From: Micromussa lordhowensis
Lineage: Eukaryota; Cnidaria; Anthozoa; Scleractinia; Lobophylliidae
Length of the DNA: 64,000 nt
Reading direction: 5' to 3'
NCBI GenBank assembly: GCA_964020085.1
Contig: OZ026599.1
Span: 35,515,663 to 35,579,662, forward strand
Position 1 is the stretch's first letter. Every line of letters begins with the position of its first letter. Of this stretch, positions 30,049 through 39,627 are shown piece by piece. Both the position numbers and the translations under genes were made by a program. The notes below the pieces were generated by a model. It did not search any database. It saw only the letters and a program-made list of their open reading frames with translations, and was not told the origin of the DNA.

Positions 30049-30813
30049 CTAGACATCAATTTGAATCAATAAGTTTACCATCGCGTGTGTTACAGAAGAA
30101 TTCGATGTTTTGCTTCGAAAATTGATCCTGTCGCCCGCTCGTATCGTAATCGGATCGCTGAAAATAGTCATCTTTGACCATTCATCCACAGATTTGACAA
30201 TTTTTAAATCTTTATCCGTGCCATTAAGAACTAAGCCAACGATCACTTCGGATGCTTGATGATTGCCAGCACAAACACAAATGCTACCACGAACTATTTT
30301 ACCGTCTACAGGACTAGGCCAACCATATTGCTTATTTCGCTCACATCCATTACCGAAACTCCATTGGAGAGAACCTTTAATCAGTGGTCCATTCTCTTCT
30401 GCATAGACGGTGATGAATGGGTATGTTTTTTGCGTATTAGCTGCTAAATTATTATCTTGCGTCTTAGTCTCTAAATCATTGTAATCGACTTTGCTTTTTA
30501 ATGCATCATTGAATTCGATTGCTAAAGTTCCTAAATCAGTAATTAAAGCGTAATCCTTTAAAGCTGATGAGTTAGTCTTTTTAGCTAGTTCATTGTTAAC
30601 GTATGTAGTTGCTGCTTTTGTCTTTAATAAATCAGATACGAAACGTTTAGTGGTTGCGTCGTGATCATCCATTGGAGCGGAAATGTTAGTTAATCTCTTG
30701 TTTTGTAAATGGAAATGGTTGTCTGGAGTTAATTTTATGCCTATTCCTTTTTTAACCTTTTCTACTTTTCCTGTCGTTGATGGTTTGTCATGTTGTCCAT
30801 TAGTAAACCCCAT
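30049..30813 (-). CDS. Fibre-like protein 2 (inner)
   Basis: 254 residues. The N-terminus (MGFTNGQHDKPSTTGK) and the block KRLTNISAPMDDHDATTKRF are built like the start of fibre 1 (MGVTNGQ..., KRLTEVAAPIDKNDAATKEY). A helical middle (about 60-120) leads to a C-terminal globular part (FITVYAEENGPLIKGSLQWS to IDV) that may be a head domain. A shared N-terminus with a different C-terminus suggests two alternative fibres anchored to one penton base. The start lies in TATATATATATGGGG. Function inferred from architecture. Confidence 0.6.
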   Translation of the reverse strand: MGFTNGQHDKPSTTGKVEKVKKGIGIKLTPDNHFHLQNKRLTNISAPMDDHDATTKRFVSDLLKTKAATTYVNNELAKKTNSSALKDYALITDLGTLAIEFNDALKSKVDYNDLETKTQDNNLAANTQKTYPFITVYAEENGPLIKGSLQWSFGNGCERNKQYGWPSPVDGKIVRGSICVCAGNHQASEVIVGLVLNGTDKDLKIVKSVDEWSKMTIFSDPITIRAGDRINFRSKTSNSSVTHAMVNLLIQIDV

Positions 30814-30829
30814 ATATATATATATTTAT

Positions 30830-33800
30830 TTATATAATAGTTCCTTGACTGTTTTCAAATTCTTTCACATTTTCAAATGCTGTACTATTATTATCCCAAA
30901 CATTCTTTGTTACCAATCCTCTCACCTTAGTGAAAGGATTATCATCTACATTTATTCTTCTTATAGTTGGCAGTCCACTACTATCAGTAAAAAAATTATT
31001 AATAATAATTGGAGCACTAATTCCACTAAAAATTAGTTTCATATGAGTGTCTTTTACCCAAATCCAAAATAGGACTTGCTTTCCTAAAGCGTTATTTGGA
31101 ATATTAAATGTTCTTAAAGATGGTTCATCTATTGTAGGATTACGTGAAATTACGACTTTGCTTTTATCAACATGAATATGTTCAAAGCCAAGTAAGTTCT
31201 TATATCTAATACTTATAGTCATTACACTATTTGTAGTTGTGCTATGTTGAAATACATAATAAAAAGTTAAATCACCTTTGTTATCACCAGTAGTTACAAA
31301 TGCATATGTATTTGGTGTTTTACCTTCATTACTATCAGAAAAATACAAATCTTTTATTAAAGAAATCTTTGAATCATTACTTAATATATATTTTACTATT
31401 AATTCTACTAAATTTTTATTTTCATTAATAGTAGGATTTTCTTTTGCTATTTCACTATTTACTTTTACAATTTCACCATCAACATATTTTACAACATTAT
31501 CTTCTGTTTCATTTAGTTGTTTCACATTAACAGCATCACCGTTTTCATTCCCATCAGATAATCCTTTTATCTGACGATTACCCATATCTATAGATGCTTC
31601 ATAATAGACGATTTTGTTTCTGATGGTATAGAATCTATCCCAAATTCTCGAGTCAACGTCATTCTGATGACCACTGACACCATAAAGGACTACAAAGATG
31701 TCGGTTTCTGCATCATAAGTGTTACCACTCTTGTACTTTAAAGTTAAATCAATATCTAAATCAATAATCCCAATGTTTCCATATTTGTGAAAATTCACTA
31801 TTGTTCTACTGTGATCGGAAAAAGTATTTGTATTATTACGTGAAACATTCAAAGTTTCAGATACAGCGTTAACAACCACTTCGTCATGATCTACTTTATC
31901 ATTGTAATACATTTCAAAAGCTAATGTATACTCACCTAAATCTAACGATTTTAAATCAATAGTTAATCGGGTGCTATAATAACCGATAGCAGAGTCATAC
32001 TTAATTTTAAATTGATAAGTAGCTTTGTTGATATCATAGTAATCTTTGTCGACTTTTCTTACTTTGGTAATATCATCATCATCTTCCTTAAATAAATCAT
32101 CATCCATGACAAAAGAGAATTCATTATCTTGTCGGTTTGCTTTAATATTCAGTTCTTCAAATTCACTAACTTTGTATTCAATAAAAGATCTAAGTACTGA
32201 GTTATTATCAGTAACTCTCCTATTAACATAGTTAACATTAGTTGCATGTGTGTTATCTGATGAATTTGGATCTTTCAAGCGGATAATGCTATGATTAGCC
32301 ATATCAAGATTTCCTTCCATGTCTCTATCTCCTAAAAGTGGTAGATAAGTAGATTTTGCATCACCAACTGTTAGGGCTGCGTCGTCTACAGAACTACTAC
32401 TAATTCCAGTGATAGCATGATCACCCATTTGGAGACTTCCTGTCATTGATCTGGAACCATTTAAAGGTAAATTCAAATTATCTCCATTGTCAACATAAGT
32501 TTTATTAACAGCATCATCACCACTAACTGGATTTGGTAAACCATAAAGATAACTATTATTCATATTAATTGGACTATTACCATCAGCAACCATGGTTAAT
32601 CTACCACAATTTGTAATGAGATTATTATTCATGTTTAGATCACCTGTCATGGGCCTTGAACCATCCAATTTTAATACATCTGTAGGTAGCTTACTTATTT
32701 CTGCTAAGACAAATGCCTTGGAGACCAAATCATTTGTATCAAAAGTATTGACACCATATGGTTCAGTATTTCTTATCCGTTTACCTTTTAAGTCATAGTC
32801 ATCACCTTTTAGTTTTAAAAAGTTTTCATTGACATAAAGTTTATTAACAGCCATTTTAGAATCTTTTAAAGCATTAGGGTAATCACTGATTGGGACATCA
32901 TCTTGAGTCTCTAAATCTGTTATTTTTTTACTACCAATATTGAGATCTCCTGTCATAGCGCGTGAACCATCTACTTTGAGATAAAGACTTAAATCAGGCT
33001 GTGGTATGGAAGCAATTTGACTTTCTAAATAAGTCTTTGTCACAGGTTGCTGAGCCCCAGTTGGAATAGGTAAGCTAAAAATCCTATTTCCATTCATAGA
33101 AAGATTACCCGTCATGTTTTGGCTTCCGTTTAGGAGTAATACTTCTAACCTATCTGCTTTTCTAGAAGATAAATCATTAATAGCAATATCCTGTTTAGCG
33201 TCTTCATCGTCAACATATTCTTTGGTTGTTGCATCTTTAGGGTCAGTAGGATTACCAATATTGATTATCTTTTCATTATTCATATTGATCGGTTCAAAAT
33301 TTAATATTGTTCCTGAAAAATCAGTACTTTTAACATTAAATAATCTATGATCAAAACTAGTCCTTTGTATTCCTTTGACACATCTACTAAAAAATAGAAA
33401 TTTAAAATTAGAGTTACTGGAACCATAATATCGAAATTGTAAACGGATGTTCACATCTCTTTTCGAACTATTAAATATTATGTAAGCTTTTGCGTAATTG
33501 CTAAACCAATCATGACTAAAATCAATTATGTTTGCATTACCAGTGACATTTGTAAATAATAGCCTATCTGAATCACCATCTGTAACTATATTTGTTCCAT
33601 CATATCCAAATATTTCAAAAACGATAGAATAATTAGGATCTATTTCTAAATTGTTCACTAGTCGAACAGTAGAATAAGCATAACCAGATTGCGCCCCTTC
33701 TCGAGGCGCTTCTAATAGTTCAAAATGATCAGTGTGCCCAGGAATAGGTATAGATCCTTTAGTACATTCTGCTTTATCACCAAAATCTTTATAAAAAGTA

Positions 33801-34186
33801 AAACTAGGTTGCAAATGATAATTTGTCCTATGATCTGTTGTCATCTCCTTTAATTGTTTTAGAGGTACAGCATCATTATCATTAGTAGCATCTTCTAAAT
33901 CACTAATTTTATGATTATTCATATTTAAATGACCAGTCATTGAAGTTGTTCCATCTCTTTTCAGATAAGGTGACAAATCAATAGCTGATAGGTTATTATC
34001 AACATACTCCTTTGTAGCTGCATCATTTTTATCGATAGGAGCAGCTACTTCAGTTAATCGCTTACTATCAATATCAAAATTACCATCATCAGTTAGACTA
34101 AATCCAATTCCAGGTAAACCAGGATCACCTTTTTCACCTTTACCAGTTGCTGATGGTGATTCAAGTTGTCCATTAGTAACACCCAT
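30830..34186 (-). CDS. Fibre-like protein 1, long repeat protein with collagen-like start (inner)
   Basis: 1118 residues. After MGVTNGQ comes a short collagen-like GEKGDPGLPGIG, then about nine degenerate repeats with the pattern LKxDGSRxMTGxLNMNNxKI followed by DAxTKxYVD, as in phage tail fibres. Examples start at residues about 80, 350, 400, 505 and 590. Beta-rich segments lie between repeats, and a C-terminal domain ends SQGTII. No signal peptide or membrane segment is seen. This is the likely receptor-contacting fibre. Co-directional with fibre 2, 16 bp apart. The start is TATATATGGG. Confidence 0.7.
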   Translation of the reverse strand: MGVTNGQLESPSATGKGEKGDPGLPGIGFSLTDDGNFDIDSKRLTEVAAPIDKNDAATKEYVDNNLSAIDLSPYLKRDGTTSMTGHLNMNNHKISDLEDATNDNDAVPLKQLKEMTTDHRTNYHLQPSFTFYKDFGDKAECTKGSIPIPGHTDHFELLEAPREGAQSGYAYSTVRLVNNLEIDPNYSIVFEIFGYDGTNIVTDGDSDRLLFTNVTGNANIIDFSHDWFSNYAKAYIIFNSSKRDVNIRLQFRYYGSSNSNFKFLFFSRCVKGIQRTSFDHRLFNVKSTDFSGTILNFEPINMNNEKIINIGNPTDPKDATTKEYVDDEDAKQDIAINDLSSRKADRLEVLLLNGSQNMTGNLSMNGNRIFSLPIPTGAQQPVTKTYLESQIASIPQPDLSLYLKVDGSRAMTGDLNIGSKKITDLETQDDVPISDYPNALKDSKMAVNKLYVNENFLKLKGDDYDLKGKRIRNTEPYGVNTFDTNDLVSKAFVLAEISKLPTDVLKLDGSRPMTGDLNMNNNLITNCGRLTMVADGNSPINMNNSYLYGLPNPVSGDDAVNKTYVDNGDNLNLPLNGSRSMTGSLQMGDHAITGISSSSVDDAALTVGDAKSTYLPLLGDRDMEGNLDMANHSIIRLKDPNSSDNTHATNVNYVNRRVTDNNSVLRSFIEYKVSEFEELNIKANRQDNEFSFVMDDDLFKEDDDDITKVRKVDKDYYDINKATYQFKIKYDSAIGYYSTRLTIDLKSLDLGEYTLAFEMYYNDKVDHDEVVVNAVSETLNVSRNNTNTFSDHSRTIVNFHKYGNIGIIDLDIDLTLKYKSGNTYDAETDIFVVLYGVSGHQNDVDSRIWDRFYTIRNKIVYYEASIDMGNRQIKGLSDGNENGDAVNVKQLNETEDNVVKYVDGEIVKVNSEIAKENPTINENKNLVELIVKYILSNDSKISLIKDLYFSDSNEGKTPNTYAFVTTGDNKGDLTFYYVFQHSTTTNSVMTISIRYKNLLGFEHIHVDKSKVVISRNPTIDEPSLRTFNIPNNALGKQVLFWIWVKDTHMKLIFSGISAPIIINNFFTDSSGLPTIRRINVDDNPFTKVRGLVTKNVWDNNSTAFENVKEFENSQGTII

Positions 34187-34201
34187 ATATAATATACTAA
34201 A

Positions 34202-34549
34202 TTAAATTTCTTCTTCTTCTACTTCCAGACCCTTAAGACGTAACATTTTCCGATGAATATTAAAATCTTCAGAATCTTCAGATTCAGATGTGTCTCTCAA
34301 ATAATCGATATGTAAGCTATAAAGACTTTTAGTTAACGACAATATTCTATCGTCAATAACTTCGTTGTACTTTTCCTCAATTGATTTTAGTTTTAGTAGC
34401 ATAGCACTAATATTTTCATAATAAAAATCCATTTCTGACAAATCAACTATTATTGAATTTGTTAGTCTCTTACATTCTTCTTTATCATTTACTTTTTCAT
34501 TAACATTACCATTACCATTGCCATTGTCATTACCATTTCCATTATCCAT
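34202..34549 (-). CDS. 115-residue Asn/Gly-rich then acidic helical protein (inner)
   Basis: MDNGNGNDNGNGNGN opens a low-complexity start; the rest is charged and probably helical (MLLKLKSIEEKYNEVIDDRI), ending in acidic EDSEDF and EVEEEEI. The ATG follows TATATAGG and lies 2 bp after the ATPase stop, so both are probably on one transcript. The longer open frame upstream overlaps the ATPase and is not preferred. Function unknown. Confidence 0.6.
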   Translation of the reverse strand: MDNGNGNDNGNGNGNVNEKVNDKEECKRLTNSIIVDLSEMDFYYENISAMLLKLKSIEEKYNEVIDDRILSLTKSLYSLHIDYLRDTSESEDSEDFNIHRKMLRLKGLEVEEEEI

Positions 34550-34550
34550 C

Positions 34551-35186
34551 CTATATATTTTCATTGAAATTTTTTCTGATTGTCTTTTTTGTCTTATCAA
34601 TGTACGCAAAACTATAAGGCTCACTAGTCGCACTCTCGAATCGATTCTTAGGTACATTGACTTCTTTACACATTCTTGCTGTCTCTGCATTACTTGGAGA
34701 GTCAAAAATACAAAAATGAGAGCAATTCAACCTGATGTCTTTGGGAGTGAGATAATAAGATTGACTTAAATAGATTACACTACAATTTTTATGACGACCA
34801 CCAACAAAATATTCAATGAGTGGTTTTTGGTTTCTTTCACAAGCGTAGTCATCAAAGATAACTATTTTTTGATTATCATTATCTAGGCTTTCTAGAGGAA
34901 TGACATCACTATTGCTCTCTTCTATAACATCATAACCAGCCTCTTCTGAAATGGGTCGAAATGTTTCTAATAGTTGTCTGTACTTCGGTTGCTCGAGATT
35001 TTTAGAAAACAAGTAAATCTTATCATAGTAGAGTAGATTATAAAGCATATGCATAAGAACGTTAGTTTTACCACAACCGCTTGGTCCACAAATTAACATT
35101 CGAAAAGTGTCTGAAGGCATATAAGGTAGCAGTCGTTTGAAATTGCGGTCATTATTAGAAGCTGAATCATAATTAGGAATTTTCAT
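34551..35186 (-). CDS. ATP: FtsK/HerA-type genome-packaging ATPase (inner)
   Basis: 211 residues. Walker A GPSGCGKT at 34-41, Walker B KIVIFDDYA at about 107-114, and a downstream SVIYLSQSYY sensor-like segment at about 130-140 match the A32-like ATPases of Polintons, adintoviruses and large DNA viruses. It pumps DNA into procapsids. It is the first gene of the minus-strand block and diverges from the coiled-coil virion gene. Start TATATAGATG. Confidence 0.92.
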   Translation of the reverse strand: MKIPNYDSASNNDRNFKRLLPYMPSDTFRMLICGPSGCGKTNVLMHMLYNLLYYDKIYLFSKNLEQPKYRQLLETFRPISEEAGYDVIEESNSDVIPLESLDNDNQKIVIFDDYACERNQKPLIEYFVGGRHKNCSVIYLSQSYYLTPKDIRLNCSHFCIFDSPSNAETARMCKEVNVPKNRFESATSEPYSFAYIDKTKKTIRKNFNENI

Positions 35187-35256
35187 CTATATAATTAATA
35201 TTTTTTTAATAAATGTTGCATATTATTTCACATAATATAAAAAATATAAATATTAT
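35187..35256. promoter_or_regulatory. 70-bp divergent promoter region (inner)
   Basis: An A+T-only-like spacer between two divergent genes. A TATATAG box touches the ATPase start and ATTATATGAG touches the plus-strand start. The same spacer stands at 51546-51615 in the outer copy. Confidence 0.55.
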
Positions 35257-36282
35257 ATGAGTCTCTCAAATTGGAAACGATTAGCTCAGAAGCGGACAGA
35301 GACTGGAAAGATGAAGAATCAGCTATATGATGAGATCACTGAAGAGAAGATAAAGAGTAAGACCTCTGACGCAAGGATAACAAAATCTTTTAGACTTGAT
35401 GAAATCATAGAGGGTTTAAGGGCACAAAAGCCTAAGAATAGACCGCAAATGAGAATACGTCCTGCCCCCGCAGGTAAACCAGATGAAATTGATTATGCAC
35501 CAGAAGTAGATCCATATGAAGATATGGATGTGGAAGGATTATTAGATCTCCAAGATTACGTAGCGCCCCAGGCAGAAAAACAAATAATACCTAAAGGCGC
35601 GCCACCAAAATATGAAATGGATCCTAGTTTTTGGAGAGGAGATGAATCTTTACCACCAGAATATTCTTTTGTGGAAGAAGGACCTTTAGCAATTGAATCA
35701 CCACCTGATGATGATGAAGATTTAGATAGAGGAGATATTAATAGAATTTTAGATAGTGCAAATCTTCCTAACTATGATGATGTTGAAATGAGATTATCCC
35801 AACCAGAAATGACACCAGTTAAACGTAGTAAATATCTCGAGAGTAACATAAAAAGAGCAAATTCTGAAATAAGCAGTATTACAAGTAAATTTAAGACAAA
35901 TACAACTAATAGACTAAAACAAGCCATAAAAAAAGGATTGCCAAAAGATGTAATAGAAAAGCTAGAGCGAGAAAAGGATATGGCTCATAAATTTGCTGAT
36001 AGTAGACTAAAACCTATTCAAGAATATAGAGACTATCTAAAAGTACAGAAAAAGAAAAGTACAAAGGGAAGTGGCGTCAAGAGGGGAAGTGGTGTCTATT
36101 TCTATAATGATGCTCAAGAATTACTAAAGAAATTAACACTAATTATTGGCGAAATGGAAGCAGGCAATACAAGTGTCAAGATGAGAAATATGGGTCAAAC
36201 TATCTTAGACGCTCTATTAAGAACAAAATCAATAAATAAGTCGCAATATCAAAAGTTAGTGAAAAAATATTTCGGGGTTTAG
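35257..36282 (+). CDS. Minor virion protein with PPxY motifs and conserved C-terminal module (inner)
   Basis: 341 residues. A basic N-terminus is followed by a Pro/Asp/Glu-rich centre with two PPxY motifs, PPKY at 116-119 and PPEY at 133-136. A helical, Lys-rich part comes next, and then a glycine-led GVYFYNDAQELLKKLTLIIG ... EAGN module of about 70 residues that recurs in Polinton/adintovirus minor proteins. PPxY is the WW-domain (NEDD4) docking motif and also occurs in adenovirus pVI; a role in trafficking or exit is inferred. Complete here, nonsense-mutated in the outer copy. Confidence 0.65.
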   Translation: MSLSNWKRLAQKRTETGKMKNQLYDEITEEKIKSKTSDARITKSFRLDEIIEGLRAQKPKNRPQMRIRPAPAGKPDEIDYAPEVDPYEDMDVEGLLDLQDYVAPQAEKQIIPKGAPPKYEMDPSFWRGDESLPPEYSFVEEGPLAIESPPDDDEDLDRGDINRILDSANLPNYDDVEMRLSQPEMTPVKRSKYLESNIKRANSEISSITSKFKTNTTNRLKQAIKKGLPKDVIEKLEREKDMAHKFADSRLKPIQEYRDYLKVQKKKSTKGSGVKRGSGVYFYNDAQELLKKLTLIIGEMEAGNTSVKMRNMGQTILDALLRTKSINKSQYQKLVKKYFGV

Positions 36283-36304
36283 TAAATATTATTTACATTA
36301 GTAT

Positions 36305-37072
36305 ATGGAGAGAGAAATCTCATTAAGCAGTTTTGCAGTTAAAGATGAACCTGGTAATCGACCTGGTGATTTTACTACAAGGTTTTCTAGAACGCTGGAA
36401 TATGAACACAGTGATGGGATTTGGTATATTGGTTTTAATAAAATTATTTCAATGGCTTTTACATGGACAAATATAAATTCTGGTTATAGCAATCAAAAGA
36501 TAGCTTACAGTAAAGACGGAGGGAAAACATTTACAGATATTGATTTTCCAAAAGGAGTTTGGGATTACACTGATATTGATAATTACATTAAGGAAAAGAC
36601 TAAAACAGTCCGCGGTGATGGTGATGAAGAATTTCCAATTACGGTGACTTTTGATGAACCAACTTTTAGAGTCTTGGTGACTTTAGACGCTAACTATCAG
36701 CTTGACCTGCGTAAATCTAATTTTGGTAAACTAATAGGATTCGATAAGGTGATCTTAAGAGATGAGAGAAACGTTAGTACTAAGATACCTAACCTATCAG
36801 AAGATACAGATGTCTTAAATATTCATTGTGATTTAGTCTCTGATTCATTAGTAGATGGGAGAGAATCAGATATTGTTTTTAGTTTTGGTACAGGAACGCT
36901 GAGACCTTCTTACAATTTTACACTTGAACCGCGTCGTGTTATATTTAATCCTATCAATAAAACAAGAGTTTCAAGCGTTCGAATCTATTTAACTGATGGT
37001 TTAAGAAGACCAGTCTATTTAAATCATGCTGACACAGCATTTTCATTAATCTTTAAAAAAGTTCCATTCTAA
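36305..37072 (+). CDS. Penton-like minor capsid protein, single jelly roll (inner)
   Basis: 255 residues. The pattern GKLIGFDKVIL, IPNLSEDTDVLNIHCDL, LVDGRESDIVFSFGTG and the C-terminal RIYLTDGLRRPVYLNHADTA is the typical end of Polinton penton proteins (LGF, CD-L, SxVxG, ITDxxGxPVDLN). It would form the fivefold vertices and hold the fibres. It follows the coiled-coil gene after 22 bp and begins at AGTATATGG. Confidence 0.85.
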   Translation: MEREISLSSFAVKDEPGNRPGDFTTRFSRTLEYEHSDGIWYIGFNKIISMAFTWTNINSGYSNQKIAYSKDGGKTFTDIDFPKGVWDYTDIDNYIKEKTKTVRGDGDEEFPITVTFDEPTFRVLVTLDANYQLDLRKSNFGKLIGFDKVILRDERNVSTKIPNLSEDTDVLNIHCDLVSDSLVDGRESDIVFSFGTGTLRPSYNFTLEPRRVIFNPINKTRVSSVRIYLTDGLRRPVYLNHADTAFSLIFKKVPF

Positions 37073-37097
37073 TTAATTTTATTAATACTAATATATA

Positions 37098-37487
37098 ATG
37101 AAGTCAAGAGAGTTCAAAAAGATTTATCACCCAAGAACGGGACGATATGTCTACAAACACCGCGGCAATGGAATTATAGTAGATAATCTTATGAAACCAC
37201 TAAAAAAGGTAGCTAGTGCTTTAACTGGACAGGTTTTAAAACCATTTGCTAAAAAAGCAATACAAGCTGGTGTCGCTCATGCGGGAGAACGAGTTGGTAA
37301 AAAGGCTGCTGATAAAGTTATAGAGCGATCAGGTGAGCTTATCCGAAAAAGGCTATCCTCAGGATCTAAAAAAGCAACAAAGTCAACAAAGTCAACAAAG
37401 TCAACAAAGTCAAAGCCAGGTAGAGCAAAGCCAAAAACGCAGGAGGAAGTTTATACACTGATTAATAATCTTATAGCGCGATCTTAA
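37098..37487 (+). CDS. Basic core-like protein (inner)
   Basis: 129 residues, rich in Lys/Arg, with a YHPRTGRYVYKHRGNG start, an Ala/Lys helical middle and a (KST)n-type tail ending KPGRAKPKTQEEVY. The tail has a different number of KST units in the outer copy. Size, charge and position between penton and capsid suggest a DNA-condensing core protein of the pVII/pX kind, by inference. Confidence 0.65.
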   Translation: MKSREFKKIYHPRTGRYVYKHRGNGIIVDNLMKPLKKVASALTGQVLKPFAKKAIQAGVAHAGERVGKKAADKVIERSGELIRKRLSSGSKKATKSTKSTKSTKSKPGRAKPKTQEEVYTLINNLIARS

Positions 37488-37516
37488 AGAAAAAAAAATC
37501 TGATAAAAAATATATA

Positions 37517-38761
37517 ATGGCATTTAGATCACCAGAGAATGTTCAGAGAAACGAACTAGTTCAATTTCGTCTTCAAGACGCTATAAGAGCTCCTGCCAAT
37601 ACTCAAGAGCAAAATAAGAAAGGATACAAATTTCATGTTACTGATCGTGGTATTATGCTTGATTGGTTTAACGCCTTTTTTGAAGTGCGATTCAAATTAG
37701 ACCTTCGAGCAAATGGTGGAGACAATGCAGACGCCAGAACAACAATTATTAATGGATCGCATTCATTAATTAAGCATATGGTAATAAAGAGTGCAGGAAA
37801 AATCGTCTATGACACTGATAATCTTCATCTTGTAACTTTTGCAAAAAATCTTTTAGAATATTCAGATGATTTTGGGCGTAGTACAGCCAAAAATAGCTTA
37901 TGGTATTTAGATACAGATGCCACTTCAGATGATACAAACACTGGTTTGGAAAGTAGGCGTTTATTAACAGCTAACAGAGCTCATGTTAATACAAGTATAC
38001 CATTAAATAGGTATTCTTTTTTCGAAGAATTAGAAGGACGATTGTTACCTCCAATGGATCTCCAATTTGAAATAGAACTGACACCAGACGCTGAAGTCTT
38101 ATATGGGGCAGTTGATACATTGAGATTAGTAATTGATCGTTTTTATCTATGGGTACCACGACTAGAACCAAAAGATGCTCTTATGACTAAATTCATCAGT
38201 GAATACCAAAAACCCAGTAAATGGAAATACCTCAAAGAAATGTACCAAACTTCAGATACAACCAGAAACAGTGGTGATTTCAGAATCTCAGCTAGTATTG
38301 ATAAAGTACAACATGTTTTCCTCTACTTCCAGAGACTTAAGACAAATGATATGTCAGCAAATCCTTATATTTTTGATACTTTTAAACTTAATGCTGCTAA
38401 CAATAATAGTCATCTTAGCACATGTCGTCTTGAATATGGTAATGGTGTCTTCTATCCAGAACTTGAATATGATACAGAAAGTAAAACAAGAATCTATTAT
38501 GATTTAATGAATTATTCATGGAAAAAGAATGATTATAATACAGGTACTCAGCTCAATATCAGTAATTTTTCGAGTCTTTACCCAATGTTATATTTTGATT
38601 TAACTTATCAAACAGAACAGGTAAGCAGAGATCCAAAGCAACTTAACATAAGATTTCGCCTCTCACAAGCCGCAGCTGCTGATTTCCGAGTGCATGCAAT
38701 TGTTCTCTATGAAGAAGATGTTGTTGTTGATAAGGTGGGAGATCAATTAGTTATTGTATAG
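37517..38761 (+). CDS. MCP: Major capsid protein, hexon-like double jelly roll (inner)
   Basis: 414 residues, intact. Recognisable blocks include PLNRYSFFEELEGRLLPPMD near 165-185, LWVPRLEPKD near 215, HVFLYFQRL near 270, NPYIFDTFKL near 285, CRLEYGNGVFYPELEYD near 305, NDYNTGTQLN near 340, and a conserved end VLYEEDVVVDKVGDQLVIV. These are the hallmarks of adintovirus/Polinton hexons. The start is set by TATATAATGG. This intact gene reveals the exact site at which the outer MCP was cut. Confidence 0.9.
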   Translation: MAFRSPENVQRNELVQFRLQDAIRAPANTQEQNKKGYKFHVTDRGIMLDWFNAFFEVRFKLDLRANGGDNADARTTIINGSHSLIKHMVIKSAGKIVYDTDNLHLVTFAKNLLEYSDDFGRSTAKNSLWYLDTDATSDDTNTGLESRRLLTANRAHVNTSIPLNRYSFFEELEGRLLPPMDLQFEIELTPDAEVLYGAVDTLRLVIDRFYLWVPRLEPKDALMTKFISEYQKPSKWKYLKEMYQTSDTTRNSGDFRISASIDKVQHVFLYFQRLKTNDMSANPYIFDTFKLNAANNNSHLSTCRLEYGNGVFYPELEYDTESKTRIYYDLMNYSWKKNDYNTGTQLNISNFSSLYPMLYFDLTYQTEQVSRDPKQLNIRFRLSQAAAADFRVHAIVLYEEDVVVDKVGDQLVIV

Positions 38762-38820
38762 TCTAAAAAAAAATAAAAAAATAAAAAAATATTTAGAAAA
38801 AAAATATTTTAATATAATAT

Positions 38821-39534
38821 ATGAGAGTTAAAGAGAGTCAGAATGAAAGAGCAGAAAAAGAACAAATAGTCGATTTTCTTCATATTGACCCTTCAAAGAT
38901 AACTTTTACAAAACCAAAACCAAATAAGCATAATGGAGCACAGATAGGAATATTATACAATCGAAAGCCATTGTTTGTTAAATATGAAGGATTTACACAA
39001 TTCGGTTCAAGAGAAAAATATGATGAAGATGGTAAGTACCAAGGTACTAGTATGCAAATTAATTGTGAGGGTGAATATCTAAAAAAAGCTAAAGAATTAG
39101 ACCAATTCTTCATTGATTATATTCATTCTTTTAATGATGAAGAAATACCAAGAGAGGTTGTAGAGGGATATGATGAATATGGACAAGGAGGTTCTTGGAA
39201 AAGAATTTGTAGAAAACCATATATAATTGTTAATGAAAAAAGAATGTATACAGATTACCCATCAAAGATGGAGTTTAATTTTTTTTATCGCAATGACAAA
39301 CTATTTACAACATTTTTTACATGGGATAAAGAAAAGATTGAAACAGAAGAAATAGGTCCGCGAAATACAGTTAAATTTATTGCTGCCTGGTTTTCTATAA
39401 CAACTGGAAATTTTGGAGCTACTTTAAAACCAAAAATAATGCAAGTAACATTTCTAGAGGAAGAAAATATTTTCGATAAGTTTCTCTTAGATGATGATGA
39501 AGAAGAAGATGAAGAAGTTGACTATTGGATCTGA
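38821..39534 (+). CDS. Putative ssDNA-binding protein resembling the NCLDV DUF5871/CP312R type (inner)
   Basis: 237 residues. The pattern IDPSKITFTKPKPNKHNGAQ, YNRKPLFVKYEGFTQFG, the KAKELDQFFIDYI helix, WKRICRKPYIIVNE and a strongly acidic tail (LLDDDEEEDEEVDYWI) recalls single-stranded-DNA-binding proteins of large DNA viruses. The acidic C-terminus is common in SSBs. The assignment is from memory of the family pattern, without a search. A replication role would fit a protein-primed, strand-displacing PolB. Starts at ATATATGAG. Confidence 0.5.
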   Translation: MRVKESQNERAEKEQIVDFLHIDPSKITFTKPKPNKHNGAQIGILYNRKPLFVKYEGFTQFGSREKYDEDGKYQGTSMQINCEGEYLKKAKELDQFFIDYIHSFNDEEIPREVVEGYDEYGQGGSWKRICRKPYIIVNEKRMYTDYPSKMEFNFFYRNDKLFTTFFTWDKEKIETEEIGPRNTVKFIAAWFSITTGNFGATLKPKIMQVTFLEEENIFDKFLLDDDEEEDEEVDYWI

Positions 39535-39627
39535 TTAATAACAACTATTCCAAAGTCATAGACTATTCCAAAGTCATAGAATAAATATTATTTATGAATT
39601 TTAAAAAAAGTCCATAAATAATATATA

